Shown here in pieces: positions 12,449-23,916 of a DNA stretch of 64,000 nt. The DNA comes from Ricinus communis (taxonomy: Eukaryota > Streptophyta > Magnoliopsida > Malpighiales > Euphorbiaceae). The DNA lies in contig NC_063263.1 of assembly GCF_019578655.1 (NCBI RefSeq), positions 27,961,001 through 28,025,000 of the forward strand, in the 5' to 3' direction. Position 1 is the stretch's first letter; the number at the start of each line of letters is the position of its first letter. A program made the position numbers and the translations under genes. Under the pieces are notes generated by a model, which ran no database searches, was not told where the DNA came from, and worked only from the letters and a program-made list of their open reading frames with translations.

Positions 12449-12750
12449 TGTGACCAAGAAATTATTCTTGGCCACACATTTGTACTTGGTGGCCAAGAAT
12501 TCTTGGCCACACAATGGTGCTTGGAGGCCAAGCACCTTTTGTCTATCAAAGGCAAGAGGTGCAAAGCCTCCTTACAGTTCAAAAATTTCTCACATTCTCT
12601 TATAAAAAAAAACTAGAGAAAGGTATAGAGAGATTAAAAAAGGTGTCCTTAAAATAAGTAAGAAGTTGTAATCTTTTATTTCTTTCACAGTGAATTTTTT
12701 TTTATTCTTGTTCGTGATTTTTATCCTAATTTATTTTAGAGTTTTCTACA
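12449..12750 (+). repeat. Probable short 5' LTR of copia element
   Basis: Bounded by tgtgaccaag and ttttctaca, a TG...CA pair about 300 bp apart. It lies immediately upstream of the copia gag frame, with an aaaactagagaaaggtatagag phrase typical of an LTR transcript leader. No downstream partner LTR exists in the window (the element is truncated at 14,730), so the boundaries are inferred. Confidence 0.35.
12491..12508. repeat. 18-bp perfect palindrome
   Basis: ggccaagaattcttggcc is its own reverse complement. Partial copies (attcttggccacac, ggaggccaag) lie on either side between 12,455 and 12,535, so the LTR start could form a hairpin. Confidence 0.7.
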
Positions 12751-12799
12751 TCAAAAAAAAAAGTTAGATTATTAATCATTCCTTAAAGATTATGATAGA

Positions 12800-14730
12800 G
12801 CAATGCGATAAAATTTAAGATTGAGAAGTTCAATGGGAGTAATTTCTCATTATGGAAATTGAAGATAAAGATTATCTCGAGAAAAGATAATTGTTTGGCG
12901 ACTATAAGTGAAAGGCCGAAGGAATTTATATATGACAACAAGTGGAATGAGATGGATGGAAATGCTATTGCAAAGCTTCATATGGTACTTGCAGATTGGA
13001 TATTGTCAAGTATAGGGGAGAAGAAAACAATAAAGGAGATTTGGGACCATCTCACAAAATTGTATGAGGCCAAGTCACTTCACAACAAGATTTTCCTTAA
13101 AAGAAAATTGTATACTCTTCGGATGTCTGGATCTACATCAGTAACAGAGCACATAAACATCTTGAATACTCTATTTTCTCAACTCACATTACTGGGTTAT
13201 AAAATAGAGCCAAATAAACGCTCTCAACTTCTACTTCAGAATCTATCCGATTCATATGATCAATTTGTCATCAATCTGACAAATAATGTTCTCACCAACT
13301 ATCTAAACTTCGATGATATTGTAGCTGCTATTCTAGAAGAGGAAGATCGGCGCAAGAACAAAGAAGATAAGTTGGCAAGTTCACAACAAAAGGGAGATCA
13401 ATGGAACATGGCTCAAGTGGGAGCCAAAATCAAGGTAGGTCATAGTCAAGAAGTAAGAAGAACATGAAGTGCTACTACTGTGGCAAGAAGGATCATTTGA
13501 AGAATGATTATTGGAATTTAAACAAGAAAAATTTCAATCCTCAAGGAAATATAGTAAGTATCTCAGGTGAAGATGATGTTTTGTGTTGGGGGTAATAATA
13601 TAAATGGTTATTGAATTTTATATTTAGTTTTATTTTGATTACAAAATTTTAATTTATCTCATTTCAATCATTCAACTTTAATTTTGATTGTAATTTAATT
13701 ACTTTACCAATAAAAAATTGACATGTTATATTTTTCTTTCTTAATTACTATTTTCTTATTGGTTATTTTTGCCATATGTCGATATTTTATTTGCTAAGTG
13801 ACTAAATTAAAACGAGATTAAAGTTGGATGACTAAAGCGAAACAAATTAAAATTTTATGACTAAAATGAAACTAACTGGAAAGGTTAGTGACCATTTATA
13901 TTATTATTCCCTTTGTATTGTGAAGCAGTGACAATTATTGAAGGCGGGAAAAGATTTACTGATGTCTGGCTCATTGACTCAGGAGCCATATTTCACATGA
14001 CCTCTCGACAAGAATGGTTCTGTCATTATAAACCTATCTCTAAAGGATTTGTGTTTAGCTATAATGATCACGCCTTAAATATTTTTGGTATTAGAACTAT
14101 CAAGTTGAAGTTCTAAGACGGTACAGTCTGCATGATTCAACAAGTGCGACATGTAGAAGGCTTGAGAAAGAAGTTGTTATTAGGTCAATTGGATGACCTT
14201 GATTGTAAAATTACAATTAAGAATCATGAAGGTAATTCAAGGTGCACTTGTACTTATGAAGGGAGAAAAGGTAGTTGAAAACTTGTATATATTGAAGGGA
14301 GAGATGTTACAGGACGCAAAAGCATCAGTTGCTTCAAGCAGTTCAAGTAAAAGATTTGCAATAGAAGCTCAGACATATGTCTGAACAAGGAATGAAAATC
14401 CTTGTGGAGCAGAAGCTACTTCTAAGCCTTACAAAGGTATCCTTACCCTTTTGTCAACATTGTGTTATAAGTAAGCAATACAAATTAAAGTTTAACATAT
14501 CAAATTCTAGAAGTAAAGAGAATCTAGGATTGGCTCACTCTAATGTATAGCAAGCACCAGTTATATCCTTGGAAGGAACGAAGTACTTTGTGTCCTTCAT
14601 AGATGACTACTCTAGGAGATGTTGGGTATATCCTATCAATAGTAAGGCACATGTGTTTCCAGCCTTCAAAGTATTCAAAACGCGAATAGAACTTGATTCT
14701 GGTAAAAAGATCAAGTGTTTTTAGAAATAA
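12800..14730 (+). pseudogene. Ty1/copia gag-protease-integrase pseudogene
   Basis: Gag: an open frame to 13,467 (start codon at 12,859; homology begins upstream at FNGSNFSLW, about 12,828) matches the copia UBN2-type gag, with IWDHLTKLYE and LKRKLYTLRMS. A CCHC knuckle in another frame follows at 13,463-13,505 (CYYCGKKDHLKND; the final Cys is replaced). The protease start LIDSGAIFHMTS (about 13,970-14,005) keeps DSG. Pre-integrase sequence is at 14,370-14,520, and an integrase N-part with KYFVSFIDDYSRR at 14,580-14,620. Homology stops near 14,730 after KKIKC, before RT. Frameshifts and stops occur after gag, and a MITE interrupts between knuckle and protease. The element cannot transpose. Confidence 0.8.
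13589..13911. mobile_element. Mutator-like MITE inserted in copia pseudogene
   Basis: A 323-bp noncoding element. The left end GGGGTAATAATATAAATGGT and the reverse-complemented right end GGGAATAATAATATAAATGG form an inverted repeat of about 24 bp. It is flanked by a 9-bp direct repeat, tttgtgttg (13,580-13,588) and tttgtattg (13,912-13,920), matching at 8 of 9. A 9-bp duplication is the signature of Mutator-like elements. Copia coding homology resumes on the right side, confirming insertion. Confidence 0.75.
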
Positions 14731-14734
14731 ATTG

Positions 14735-15020
14735 TAGGAAACCCGAGAATATGAGTAGTTATTTGGATTTGTGTCCCTATTTGAATAACCGAGGGTTGGT
14801 ATCACTAATGTCTACACTCGCATCAAAATGCTAGAATGACAATTTCGAATATGCGTGGATCTCTGGAAAAGAAGAGACAAAAGTAATTGGTGCTTCATGA
14901 GAATTTTTTTTTGTACTCAGGGGAAAATCTTTATCTCTATTTTCTTTAAAATCTTGGATTGTTTAGAAGGAATGCTCATTTCCGTAACTTTAGATGTCAA
15001 GGTTTTAATTTTCTTCGCTT
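14735..15020 (+). repeat. Athila-like 3' UTR fragment, forward copy
   Basis: From gaaacccgagaatatgagtag to ggttttaattttcttcgc. The same sequence, imperfectly, occurs reverse-complemented at about 19,540-19,820. Shared phrases include gtctacactcg, attctcatgag, gagacataagta-like and ggaatgctcattt. It has no coding potential. By position relative to the polypurine tract at 19,335 it is probably the region between pol and 3' LTR of an Athila-like Ty3 element. Confidence 0.55.
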
Positions 15021-16203
15021 GGTTATACCCCTAATTCCTAAAAGGAGGGAAATGAATCTCTTCTCAAACCCACTTGTTTAGATCATGCATTAAGATTAAG
15101 GAATTATTAAACTAAAGGATCTCGTAGATCTATCTATAGTATCTTAATCAATCCTCAATCACTAAGATGTGATCAATTCATGAAAAGTTATCTTTAATCA
15201 GTTTATGAAAATAAATCTCAATTAATACGTCGAGTTATAAATTGAAATGGATAATTAAGCAATCAAAAGAACAACACAGCTCATAGAAAAGATTAATTGC
15301 ATTAACTTTGAATCAATCCATACAAAATAAATTAGGGCTCATCAAACCCAAATAGTAAGAAAATTAGTTCCTAGACATTACAATAAAGAAGTAAAGATTA
15401 GGGGAAGAAGATCTCAAACTAGTCACAAAAGAATAGAAATAATAATCTTCAATCTTGAATCCTCAATCTTTAAAGCAATAAAGGAAATGATGTTCTTCCT
15501 TGAGAAAATACCATCAAAACCCTAAAAATGAAAGAAAGATGAAGTTTCTGAGTGTTTCTCTCTCTAGAAATGAAAATATGACAGAACTTTCTTAAAATAG
15601 ACCTAAAAGTTCCTTTAAATAGTGTAGTTCTTATGATTGACACAGGAACCACATGGGCACCACACGGCCGTGTGACGTCGTTAGCTTTTTGTAGCTTGAA
15701 TATGTGTCTTCGTCCGTTCTTTACTTTTCCGGCTATTTTAGGGCACCTTCGAAATCAAATTGAGGTTGTATCAAAATTGTAGCTCTTGAAGATTAATTTA
15801 TTTTAAAATTTTGAATCACCTCAATCAGACATCTGTAACTCTAGATAAGGCCCAAGCACTGAGACTGACCCAAATAAAAACGAACTACATAAGATCTGAA
15901 TTCGATTCAAGTTTTCTCATCCTTAACTTAATATGGAGTTAAGCCATTCATAATAATTATAGCTTAGTAAGTCCTCTACAAAGTCGATGAAGACCACTTT
16001 GTAATTCTGAATCTATAAAATTATAAAAAACTGTATTGAAGCTAATGCAATCAAATCTGCATAATGCTGAAATTCGCCTATCAGTCTGATACGACGAACA
16101 CATGGCCGTGTGGACTTCCCATGTGGACCGTTCATACAATTTGCCATTTTTCACAACTCACATCAGAAAGTCACATGCCCAGATGGCTTCCCGTTTCAGA
16201 CAG
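15021..16203. repeat. LTR fragment of Athila/Tat-like element (part 1)
   Basis: Noncoding. Carries the words cacacggccgtgtg (about 15,661) and catggccgtgtgg (about 16,101), typical of several plant Ty3 LTRs and also present in related form in the solo LTR at 45-46.5 kb. It is interrupted at 16,204 by copy A of another LTR. I infer it continues at 19,146-19,334, on the minus strand. Confidence 0.4.
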
Positions 16204-19145
16204 TGTCACAACCCGATCTGTGGGCTTGTGACTGGCACTAGGGAATGGGTAGGCTTAAGGCCACCAAATCTCGTAGTAAGCCTAACTATTCACTAACTCA
16301 AACAAATTAAAATTCGAACTCGATCTAAAGCACTTTTTTCACAATTAATCTTAAATCAATGGGTACTATAAATTAATTTCGATCCGCCAACATAATTAGG
16401 TGAGACTTGAATTTATATAAAATTACGGACTGATAAGTCTAAAAAAATTTCTACCGCAGAGAATCTAAAATTTACAAGCCAAACATACCAAAATCAATTA
16501 CATCAACCCGATGATGAAGGAGTCAGGCTGCTAGATAGGAACTGCAGGAAGACTAACAATCACCTGAAAAATAGTGAAATTGAGATTGTCAGTCTCGAGA
16601 GAGTTAAAATCATATATCCCAAAAATGATATAAACACTTCAATAAGAAATTTGTTTAATCAAAATAAAAATACATGTCATGCTATACTTCTGCAAAATAA
16701 AATAAAATAAACTTTTATTTCATACCACGGGACGGAGTACCTCAGTAGAACCCTAATCCCAACATTAACATCTCGATTCTCTCATTCTAACAGAACTGAT
16801 GCCCAGAGAGCGAAGCTAGACTATGTCCTTAACTCCAGTCGGTCACTTAATTATCACTATCAGTCTTAGCCTTTCGGCTCTCTTACTCCATTAAGACTGG
16901 AGCCCAGAGAGCGAAGCTCGACCAGGGTCCTTAAATCTAGTCCAGTCACTTAAGTTTCTAGATAAACCGGCGCCTTGAGAGTAATGCTCGACTAGGGATC
17001 TTTACTCCAGCAAACACACTCTATTCAGCCTAGAGAGCAATGCTCGACCAGGGCAAGTCTTTGGGTAAATTTACCTTTTAAATTTATCCTTTTACCCTTT
17101 TATTATCAGTCTCGGATTCATACCGGTGCACACGCGGTCCTGATGCAACCCATCAGATGGCATGTTCTACTGTTGTCCCATCCCGAGTCAACTCGCAATC
17201 AATAAAATCATAATGCAGAAAATAAAACTTATATAAATAGCGATTAAATAAAGGATTAAAATATTAAATCATGTAATCAAAATTATTTCATAAAATCTCA
17301 GCATGACACATGCATACAGACATAGGACTTTAACTCACACCTTTGACGACCTCCTAGCTCTGCTCCGATGCCTCGGGTGGAGCGAGCTGAACTGATGGAT
17401 TATCTAATAACGGAAAAAAAATTCAATCAATAAAATTAAAACATTTGACAATTAACCCTAGGTCTAAACTTCTAGAACTGACTGTCTAAAAATCTCGACT
17501 CGGGTAAATTCTATCGAAAATTTGGAAGAATCTCCCCTAAACATGGACTTCTACCCCCCGTAAAACCGGTCCAGGACCTGCCAGAAAATACTTCGAATAT
17601 TTCAACAATTTATTTTAATGGGAGTCAGGTTCCCAAGACTTCACTATTTTTCCCGACTCCGCCACACATCACAAATTATGACTATTAGCAGACGGTCCAA
17701 CAAACTATTTATTTTAACTAATAAACCTCACATATTTTTTCTAATATTCAACACAATAATTAAATACATCACTTTTTATCAAAGAACTCTAATATTTTTG
17801 GGCTAGAAATTCACCAAGACGCTTGATCACCGGTCGACCTGCCTCTGGCCGCCAGAGTCCAATCGACGATCCGAACACACCAACGGACTCGAAACAACAC
17901 ACTGATGATGATCCCAACTTTTGATCTTTCGATCCGACCCTCGATCATCCAAAGAGATTTACAGATGATCTCGGCCGTCGATTTTCAAACGGAGTCCGAT
18001 CACCTCAAAACCAGTGCCATTAGAAAGCTTGAGCTTAGGGGAGTCCGGATATGTCCTTCGATCAGCCAAAGCTCGCCGAAGCTTGCTGGAAAAGCCAGAA
18101 AATGTGGCTGCCAACACCTTGCCGGAACTCCCTCCTCCGGCCACCAAAGCTGAAGCCGCTACTCCCAAAAGGAAGCCCTTAACTCACCTGTCATTTTGAG
18201 ACAAAAAACGTCGCCATTAGACACCGGAAACGCTCGGAACGGTGGCAAGAAAGCCGCTACTGCTTCCTCGCATTCTCCCGCCGCTGGGCCGCTCTTGGTG
18301 CACTCATGAGCCTCCACTGCACCTTCGGTACGAGCCTCCCCATGACGCGGCCTCCCCCCTTTTCTCTTCTTCTTCCCCGATCTCCTTCTTCTCCTTTTAT
18401 TTTCTTCTTTCTTTTCCTTTCTTTCCTTATCAGCATTTACTCCCTGAACTTTTTGTCTTTACCAATTAGTCCCTCAACTTCTTTAATTACTAACAATTTC
18501 ATCCTACAAAATTTCTAATTGACCTTCCAACTTTTCTTTAGCTTTTCAATTAAGCCCATAACTATTAAATTTGGGCCAAACCAGAATTATTGAAAATATA
18601 TAGTTACATATTTACCCTTGCTTTTAAATGTAACATTACCAAAATATCCTTACCGACATATTTAATTACAAAAATACCAAACATACAAGTTTTCACTAAA
18701 ACCCCATATTAATAAAATTATATTTTTAATCCTTATTCCAAAATAAATTTTCAATTTAATCCTAACACTTAATTAATTTAATTAATCAATTTACTAACTA
18801 TTTTTCAATTAAAATCAACACCATTAGCTAATTAAAATTCATCATTCCTAAATAAATTCTTTTATAAAATATTAATTATTAATTCTTTCATAACTCTCAA
18901 ATATAGAATTTAATTCATATATTCATATCGGAAAAAATTGAATGACCGAAAATATAATTTATTTTTCAAGAAATTTACTTAATTACTTTCTTGAAAATCA
19001 AACTAATTAGATATAGAAAAATAATTCTCTTATTTTTATCTAGCATTCAAATTCTATTTTAAATCATCTCAATTAAACTAATTAAAACTAAAGTAATATT
19101 AATTTAAATAAAATTTTTTATTAATTATTACTAATATTATTATTA
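16204..19145 (+). repeat. TGTCACAAC-type long LTR, copy A
   Basis: Starts tgtcacaacccgat, then ggcactagggaatgggtaggcttaaggcca. The same start, internal phrases (agagcgaagctcgaccagggtcc; cctgatgcaacccatcag; ggcatgttctactg) and order recur in copy B at 38,867-58,543, so this is a repeat family, not a gene. A GC-richer block at 17,820-18,360 yields serine/proline-rich frames on both strands that I do not accept as genes. The right end is not defined: the terminal gggtatta phrase of copy B is missing and about 19,145 is an estimate. No interior domains adjoin it, so it behaves as a solo or truncated LTR. Confidence 0.55.
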
Positions 19146-19334
19146 TTCAAATTCTATTGGCCTTTCCTTTGCCCTATTCTCATGCTTTTCGATTCCATTT
19201 GACTCTTTAACATGTATTATCCTCAAAGTGCCTAAAAGAACTAAAAATTAAGCTTGAAAAAATAAATCAAACTCAAGTGAAGGTAAAAGTAATATAAAAC
19301 AAAGCTCAAAAGTAAGTGCCTTTAGCACCTATCA
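19146..19334 (-). repeat. LTR fragment of Athila-like element (part 2, LTR start)
   Basis: On the minus strand the LTR begins TGATAGGTGCTAAAGGCAC at 19,334, right after a polypurine tract. It runs left until it meets copy A near 19,145. Confidence 0.45.
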
Positions 19335-19350
19335 AATTCCCTCACACTTG
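19335..19350 (-). other. Polypurine tract of Athila-like element
   Basis: The minus strand reads caagtgtgagggaatt and is immediately followed by TGATAGGTGC. A gtgtg(a/g)ggg-type tract before a TGATA/TGATG LTR start is the usual arrangement in Athila-group elements. Confidence 0.5.
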
Positions 19351-20622
19351 AGTAAAGGACAAGCAAATTGAATAGAATCAAAAATAAAGAAAAGATAAAT
19401 TTTCTCTCAAATAAAAAGATATGAAATAATAGCAAGGCTAATCATTCTTATCATCACAAACTAGAATAGTTAGCCAATAATTGATCCTTAAACCAAATAC
19501 CAATATCTAGGGCAATCTTATAATAGGAAGCAAAGAAAATTAAAACCTTGACATCTAAAGTTAGGGAAATGAGCATTCCTTCCAAACAACCCAAAATTTT
19601 GAAGAAAATAGAGATAAAGATTTTCCCCCTAAGCATAAAACAAATTCTCATGAGGCGCCAATTACTTATGTCTCTTTTCTTTCAGAGATCTACGTATATT
19701 CGAAATTGTCATTCTAGCCTTTTGACACGAGTGTAGACATTGGTGATGCCAACCCTCAGTTACTCAACTAGAGTCAGAAATCTAAATAACTACTCATATT
19801 CTCGGGTTTCCTTCAATTTATTTCTTTTTATTTTTTAGAGTAGCATAATAGAGCAAAAAACTCTTAGCATTGTCTTTTTACGTATATTCGTTCAAGAATC
19901 CTAGCATTGATACCAAGCTCAATTCATAATTCAAAGCCGAATCAACTAAATCGCAATTCAATAAACAACTAACCAAATTCATAATTCTGAACCTATAAAT
20001 TCAAGAAAGAGAAAATCATCACAAATAGTTAATTAAATTCAATAAGCCTATAGGAAATCAATCACAAACAAGCAAAAGAAAATAGAAACCCTTCCCCCAC
20101 ACTTAATTACCCAATGTTTTTAACATATAACATACGATCAAACAAAAAGAGGAAGAGACTTCCTTGAATCGAATGATTTCCATTTTTTTCTAAATCTTAA
20201 ATCCATTCCAATTCACGAGTCATCTGTTTATCTATCGAACAACTAAGAACAAAAGTAAAGGTTATAGCATATACAGTCATCCAATAATAAAAGAAAACAA
20301 AAACACCAAAAATAAAAAACCACAAATATCCTAATTAAGTATAATCATCCAAAAATAAAATTAAAAACATTGAAACCAAAATAAAAGCCCAACTTATTTG
20401 TCAGAGCAAAGTGGAGGCTTAGTCCTTATACCACCATCTCCATCAACCTGCATCAAAGATCTTAATCATCTCACCAAAAAGCATATACTAATGATATGGG
20501 AACAACTTGAGCTTTAAAGTTGGTGGGTCTTTTATAATAAGCTTCATTCTTTCTTTCTTGGGTACCTCAATAGCTGCAAATGCCCCCCTCTTTATCGGTT
20601 TTCCAACATCTAGATACGCTAA
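19351..20622 (-). other. 3' untranslated region of Athila-like element, pol deleted
   Basis: Noncoding AT-rich DNA between the protease remnant and the polypurine tract. It includes the inverted partner (19,540-19,820) of the repeat at 14,735-15,020. No RT, RNase H or integrase motif is present, so most of pol has been removed between protease and 3' UTR. Confidence 0.45.
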
Positions 20623-21400
20623 CTACTTAACAGCTTTTGATATTCTCATATGTTCCTGCATAAGACACAATTCAAGAGGATTTTTAGCAATAGTAGATGA
20701 AATTAAATTGACAGTTTCATGTTTTATCATATCATCACTAGAATCCATATTATCAAGTGTAAGTGGGTGTTTCATACCATTAAGGATTTGAAAGGTTAAT
20801 TGTTGATCCCTTACCCAAAGAATGAGCTTACCATTATGAACATCAATAATGACTCTAGTTATAGCAAGAAAGTGCCTACCAAGTATAAGGAAAACATCAA
20901 CATCCTCATCCATATCCATGATCATAAAATCCACAAGAAAAATAAACTCTTGAACCTTTATCGACACATCCTCTATGATACTCCTAGGATATACAATAAA
21001 TTTATCAGCTAGCTGAATACTCATGAGGGTTGGTTTAGGTTCTCCTAATCCTAGTTTCTGAAAAGCTTTATAAGGCATAACACTAATGCTAGCCCCTAAA
21101 TCAGCCAATGCATTAACAAACATTTATATTATCATTAAAATAAGAAATATGGAACTCCTAGGTCTTTCAATTTCTTAGGTAATCACCTTTGAATGATTCT
21201 CGAGCTCTTCTCTCATAGTTGCACCATTGACACTTCCTTAAGCTTTATCTTATTAGAAAGGAGTTCCTTTAAGAACTTAGCATACTTGGGCATCTGCGAA
21301 AGCTTCCACAAGAGGTATGTTAATATGCAATTGTTTAAGAAGTTCAAGAAACTTACCAAATTGTGTATCTAATTTTTCTTTCAAAAGATGGGCCGGAAAA
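20623..21400 (-). pseudogene. Athila-like gag C-terminus and aspartic protease remnant
   Basis: The 166-codon frame at 20,623-21,123 contains ALADLGASISVMPYKAF, the Athila-type protease active site with the usual D-x-G. KLGLGEPKPT, a YPR-x-IIEDV segment, DFMIMDMDEDVDV and LILGRHFLA follow: the full order of the Athila protease domain. Upstream on the same strand (21,400-21,124), broken by a stop, is a gag tail with PLVEAFAQMPKYAKFLKELL. The protease is nearly open but lacks a continuous gag and any pol, so it is a relic. Confidence 0.8.
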
Positions 21401-21559
21401 GGTACCCTCAGTTGATACTCTTTCATTAAATGGGGTAGGATTTAGTGTTGCTTCTATATTTTCTTCTACTTTAGCCTTTATACTCTTTTCTTCTTCAACT
21501 ACTCCTTTAATCGCATTAGATTCTTTTCTGCTTGTTTTCTTTCGTTGTCAATTGTTTTC

Positions 21560-21830
21560 CACTTCTCAAGGTCAGATTAATAGGATATCAGATGATGCTA
21601 TTAGATTGAGGCTATTCCATTCTCATTAAGGGATAAGCTGAAGAAGTGGTTGAAGTCGTTTCCAGTTGGAAACGTGGATTCAGCTAGCCGAGAAATTCTT
21701 AGAGAGATACTTTCTACCTTCTAGGATGGCTAAGTTGAGGAATAATATAACAGGGTTTCTGCAGTAGGAGAATGAAATTTTATATGATTGTTGGGAATGG
21801 TTCAAGAATTTAATTAGTATATATTTCACA
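21560..21830 (+). pseudogene. Athila-like gag N-terminal fragment, opposite strand
   Basis: The forward frames give ISDDAIRLRLFHSH, then, after stops and shifts, QLAEKFLERYFLPSRMAKLRN at about 21,676-21,740, then WEWFKNL at about 21,797. This is the central Athila/Ty3 gag region (normally one frame). It faces the minus-strand fragment at 20,623-21,400, so the two come from different insertions or an inversion. Confidence 0.65.
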
Positions 21831-21963
21831 TTTTTTGGTATTTAGTAAATATATATTTAGTACATTTATGGTATCTAATTGGTATAAATTTAATATACCT
21901 TTGTATATGATGTGTAAATTTTTTAAATTCTTTTACTATTATATAATTTTTATAGATAATAAA
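21831..21963. other. Gene-free AT-rich spacer
   Basis: Lies between the forward Athila-like gag fragment and the end of the next minus-strand element. Nothing recognisable. Confidence 0.3.
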
Positions 21964-22039
21964 TGTTATGAACCTATATGAATAGATTATACAATCTCTT
22001 AACATCTTTATAAGTAATCACAAACACTACTCTATTACT

Positions 22040-23916
22040 ATGCAATGCATGCCTAATATCACTTTCCCTAGCCAAGAAACTACCATTTTTCACCTTGGAT
22101 TTCTCACTAGGCTCAACGCCACTATCCTTACCACTTTTAGGTGGTACAAGTATGTTATTTGCATTTTCAGCCTCTGCTTTCTCTTTTTCAATCTTACATT
22201 AATCATCATACACTTCTTTAGGAGAAAGAGATGTTAGGGTAACTTTTCTCCCATCTTTTACAAATAAATATCTATTAGGAAAGCCATCATGTGAGACTTT
22301 CCTATCAATTGCCATGGTCTACCTAACAGGATATGTCCATCATGCATTGATACTATATCACATAGCACCTCATCAACATATCTACCAATTTGAAATGACA
22401 CTATAACCTATTTATTTACTTTCATTTCAATGCAATTATTTAACCAAAGCAATATATAAGGTCTAGGATCAAACCTGATTTTTCAACCATAGACACACTA
22501 TGCAACTACCACTATCAATAATAAGGTTGCAAGTTATATGGCGTCTAGTGTAAAATATGTTGTCTCTTTGTTGCTCCATATCATCTTCATCTTTCATATG
22601 TGTATTAAGTGTACGTCTTGCCACTAAGAGCTCTCCTTTCATGGGCCCTTTAATGCCATCATCACTACTCTCTTGCTCTTGTGATATCTCTTCCCCTTCA
22701 CTCTCACCTTCAGTCTCAATATCTCCATAATCTAAAGCAATCATTATCGTGTTGTTTGGACATTAAGATGCAGTGTGTTCACTGCCCAAGCACTTAAAAC
22801 ACTTTATGTCTCGATTTTTTTACTTATGTGGCTCGGTCTTATAGGTTCTCCTTGGATCATCTACTCCTTTTTGTTTGGTATCCTGCAAAATAGACTTGTT
22901 AGCATCAAATTTACCTCCTTTGATGTTATTGCTCCAGTTCGGTTTGGTATTGGAATTAGTTTCCCAATTCGGTTTTGAACCCGAATTTGAAGACCAATTT
23001 GGTTTAGACTCTCCCTTTGTTCTCCACCTCGTTTTGAGTTGTCTTTCCACCTTTATAGCAAGGTGTACCATCTCATCAATCTCCACATAATTTTATAACT
23101 CAACACGATCAGCAATCTCCTTGTTCATGCCCCTAAGAAAATGTGACATTGTGGCCTCCATTTCCTCCTGTAAATATATTCTAGCCATCAACATCTCCAT
23201 CTTCTTGAAATAATCCTCTATGCTTTTTGTACCTTGTCTCAAGTATTGGAGTTCTTGGTACAACTCCCTTTGGTGATGCACATGTACAACCTCTTCTTCA
23301 TAACAAACTTAAGAGCCACCCAACTATTGATAGGCTCTTCCTCATTTCTTCTCCTACTCACTACCATATGGTCATACCATAAAATTGCATACTCTGTAAA
23401 ATGGCTAACCACTAACTTCAGTTGCTTCTCATCAAAAAAATTGTGGCAATCAAATATGAGATCTACCCTTTTCTCCCACTCTAGATAGGCTTCAGGGTCA
23501 GTTCTACTAGCAAAGTTCGGAATAATAAATTTGATGCTACCTAAATTTCAATCCACATCATCATTATTGTACTCATTATGCCGCATGTGTTGGGGCTGCC
23601 CATGATTGTGCACACCTAAATTTTATGCACTCACATCCACATTCGATGCTTCAGCTCTAACATCTTTCCTATTCCCCATGTTTCTATTCAATGCCGAAAA
23701 TTGTTCAAGCAAAGCTCTTTGATTAGCTTCAAAAGTTCTAGTCATCTCATCTTTAATCTCCCTAGTTTCATTACGTAACTTCATCTCTAATCTTTCTATT
23801 CGGTCATTAAGATTTGCAATGTTCCTTTGTGTCCTCTCATTAACTTGCATTTGTGCTAATGGAATACCATCATGTGTTATTCTGGTCTCATCATGAGTAT
23901 TAGAACCAGAGGACAT
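22040..23916 (-). pseudogene. Ty3/gypsy gag-protease pseudogene
   Basis: The gag N-terminus (23,916-23,623) is open for 97 codons with a predicted coiled coil (LNDRIERLEMKLRNETREI). A shifted gag core follows (ELQYLRQGTKSIEDYFKKME, about 23,255-23,196; FLRGMNKEIADRV, about 23,130), then a basic, Asn/Trp-rich tail with repeated KPNW words. The CCHC knuckle CFKCLGSEHTAS (about 22,800) has a stop next to the last Cys. The protease LIIDSGS follows at about 22,510, and FQIGRYVDEVLCDI and HILLGRPWQ at about 22,395-22,310. Several stops and shifts lie between these blocks. Confidence 0.75.

Noticed and set aside
12298..12582. 94-codon minus-strand frame rich in His/Ile/Thr
   Set aside because: Overlaps the copia LTR palindrome region; a shadow of noncoding repeat sequence.
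17905..18518. Several overlapping serine/proline-rich frames on both strands
   Set aside because: They lie in copy A of a repeat LTR whose second copy (56.4-58.5 kb) does not preserve these frames.
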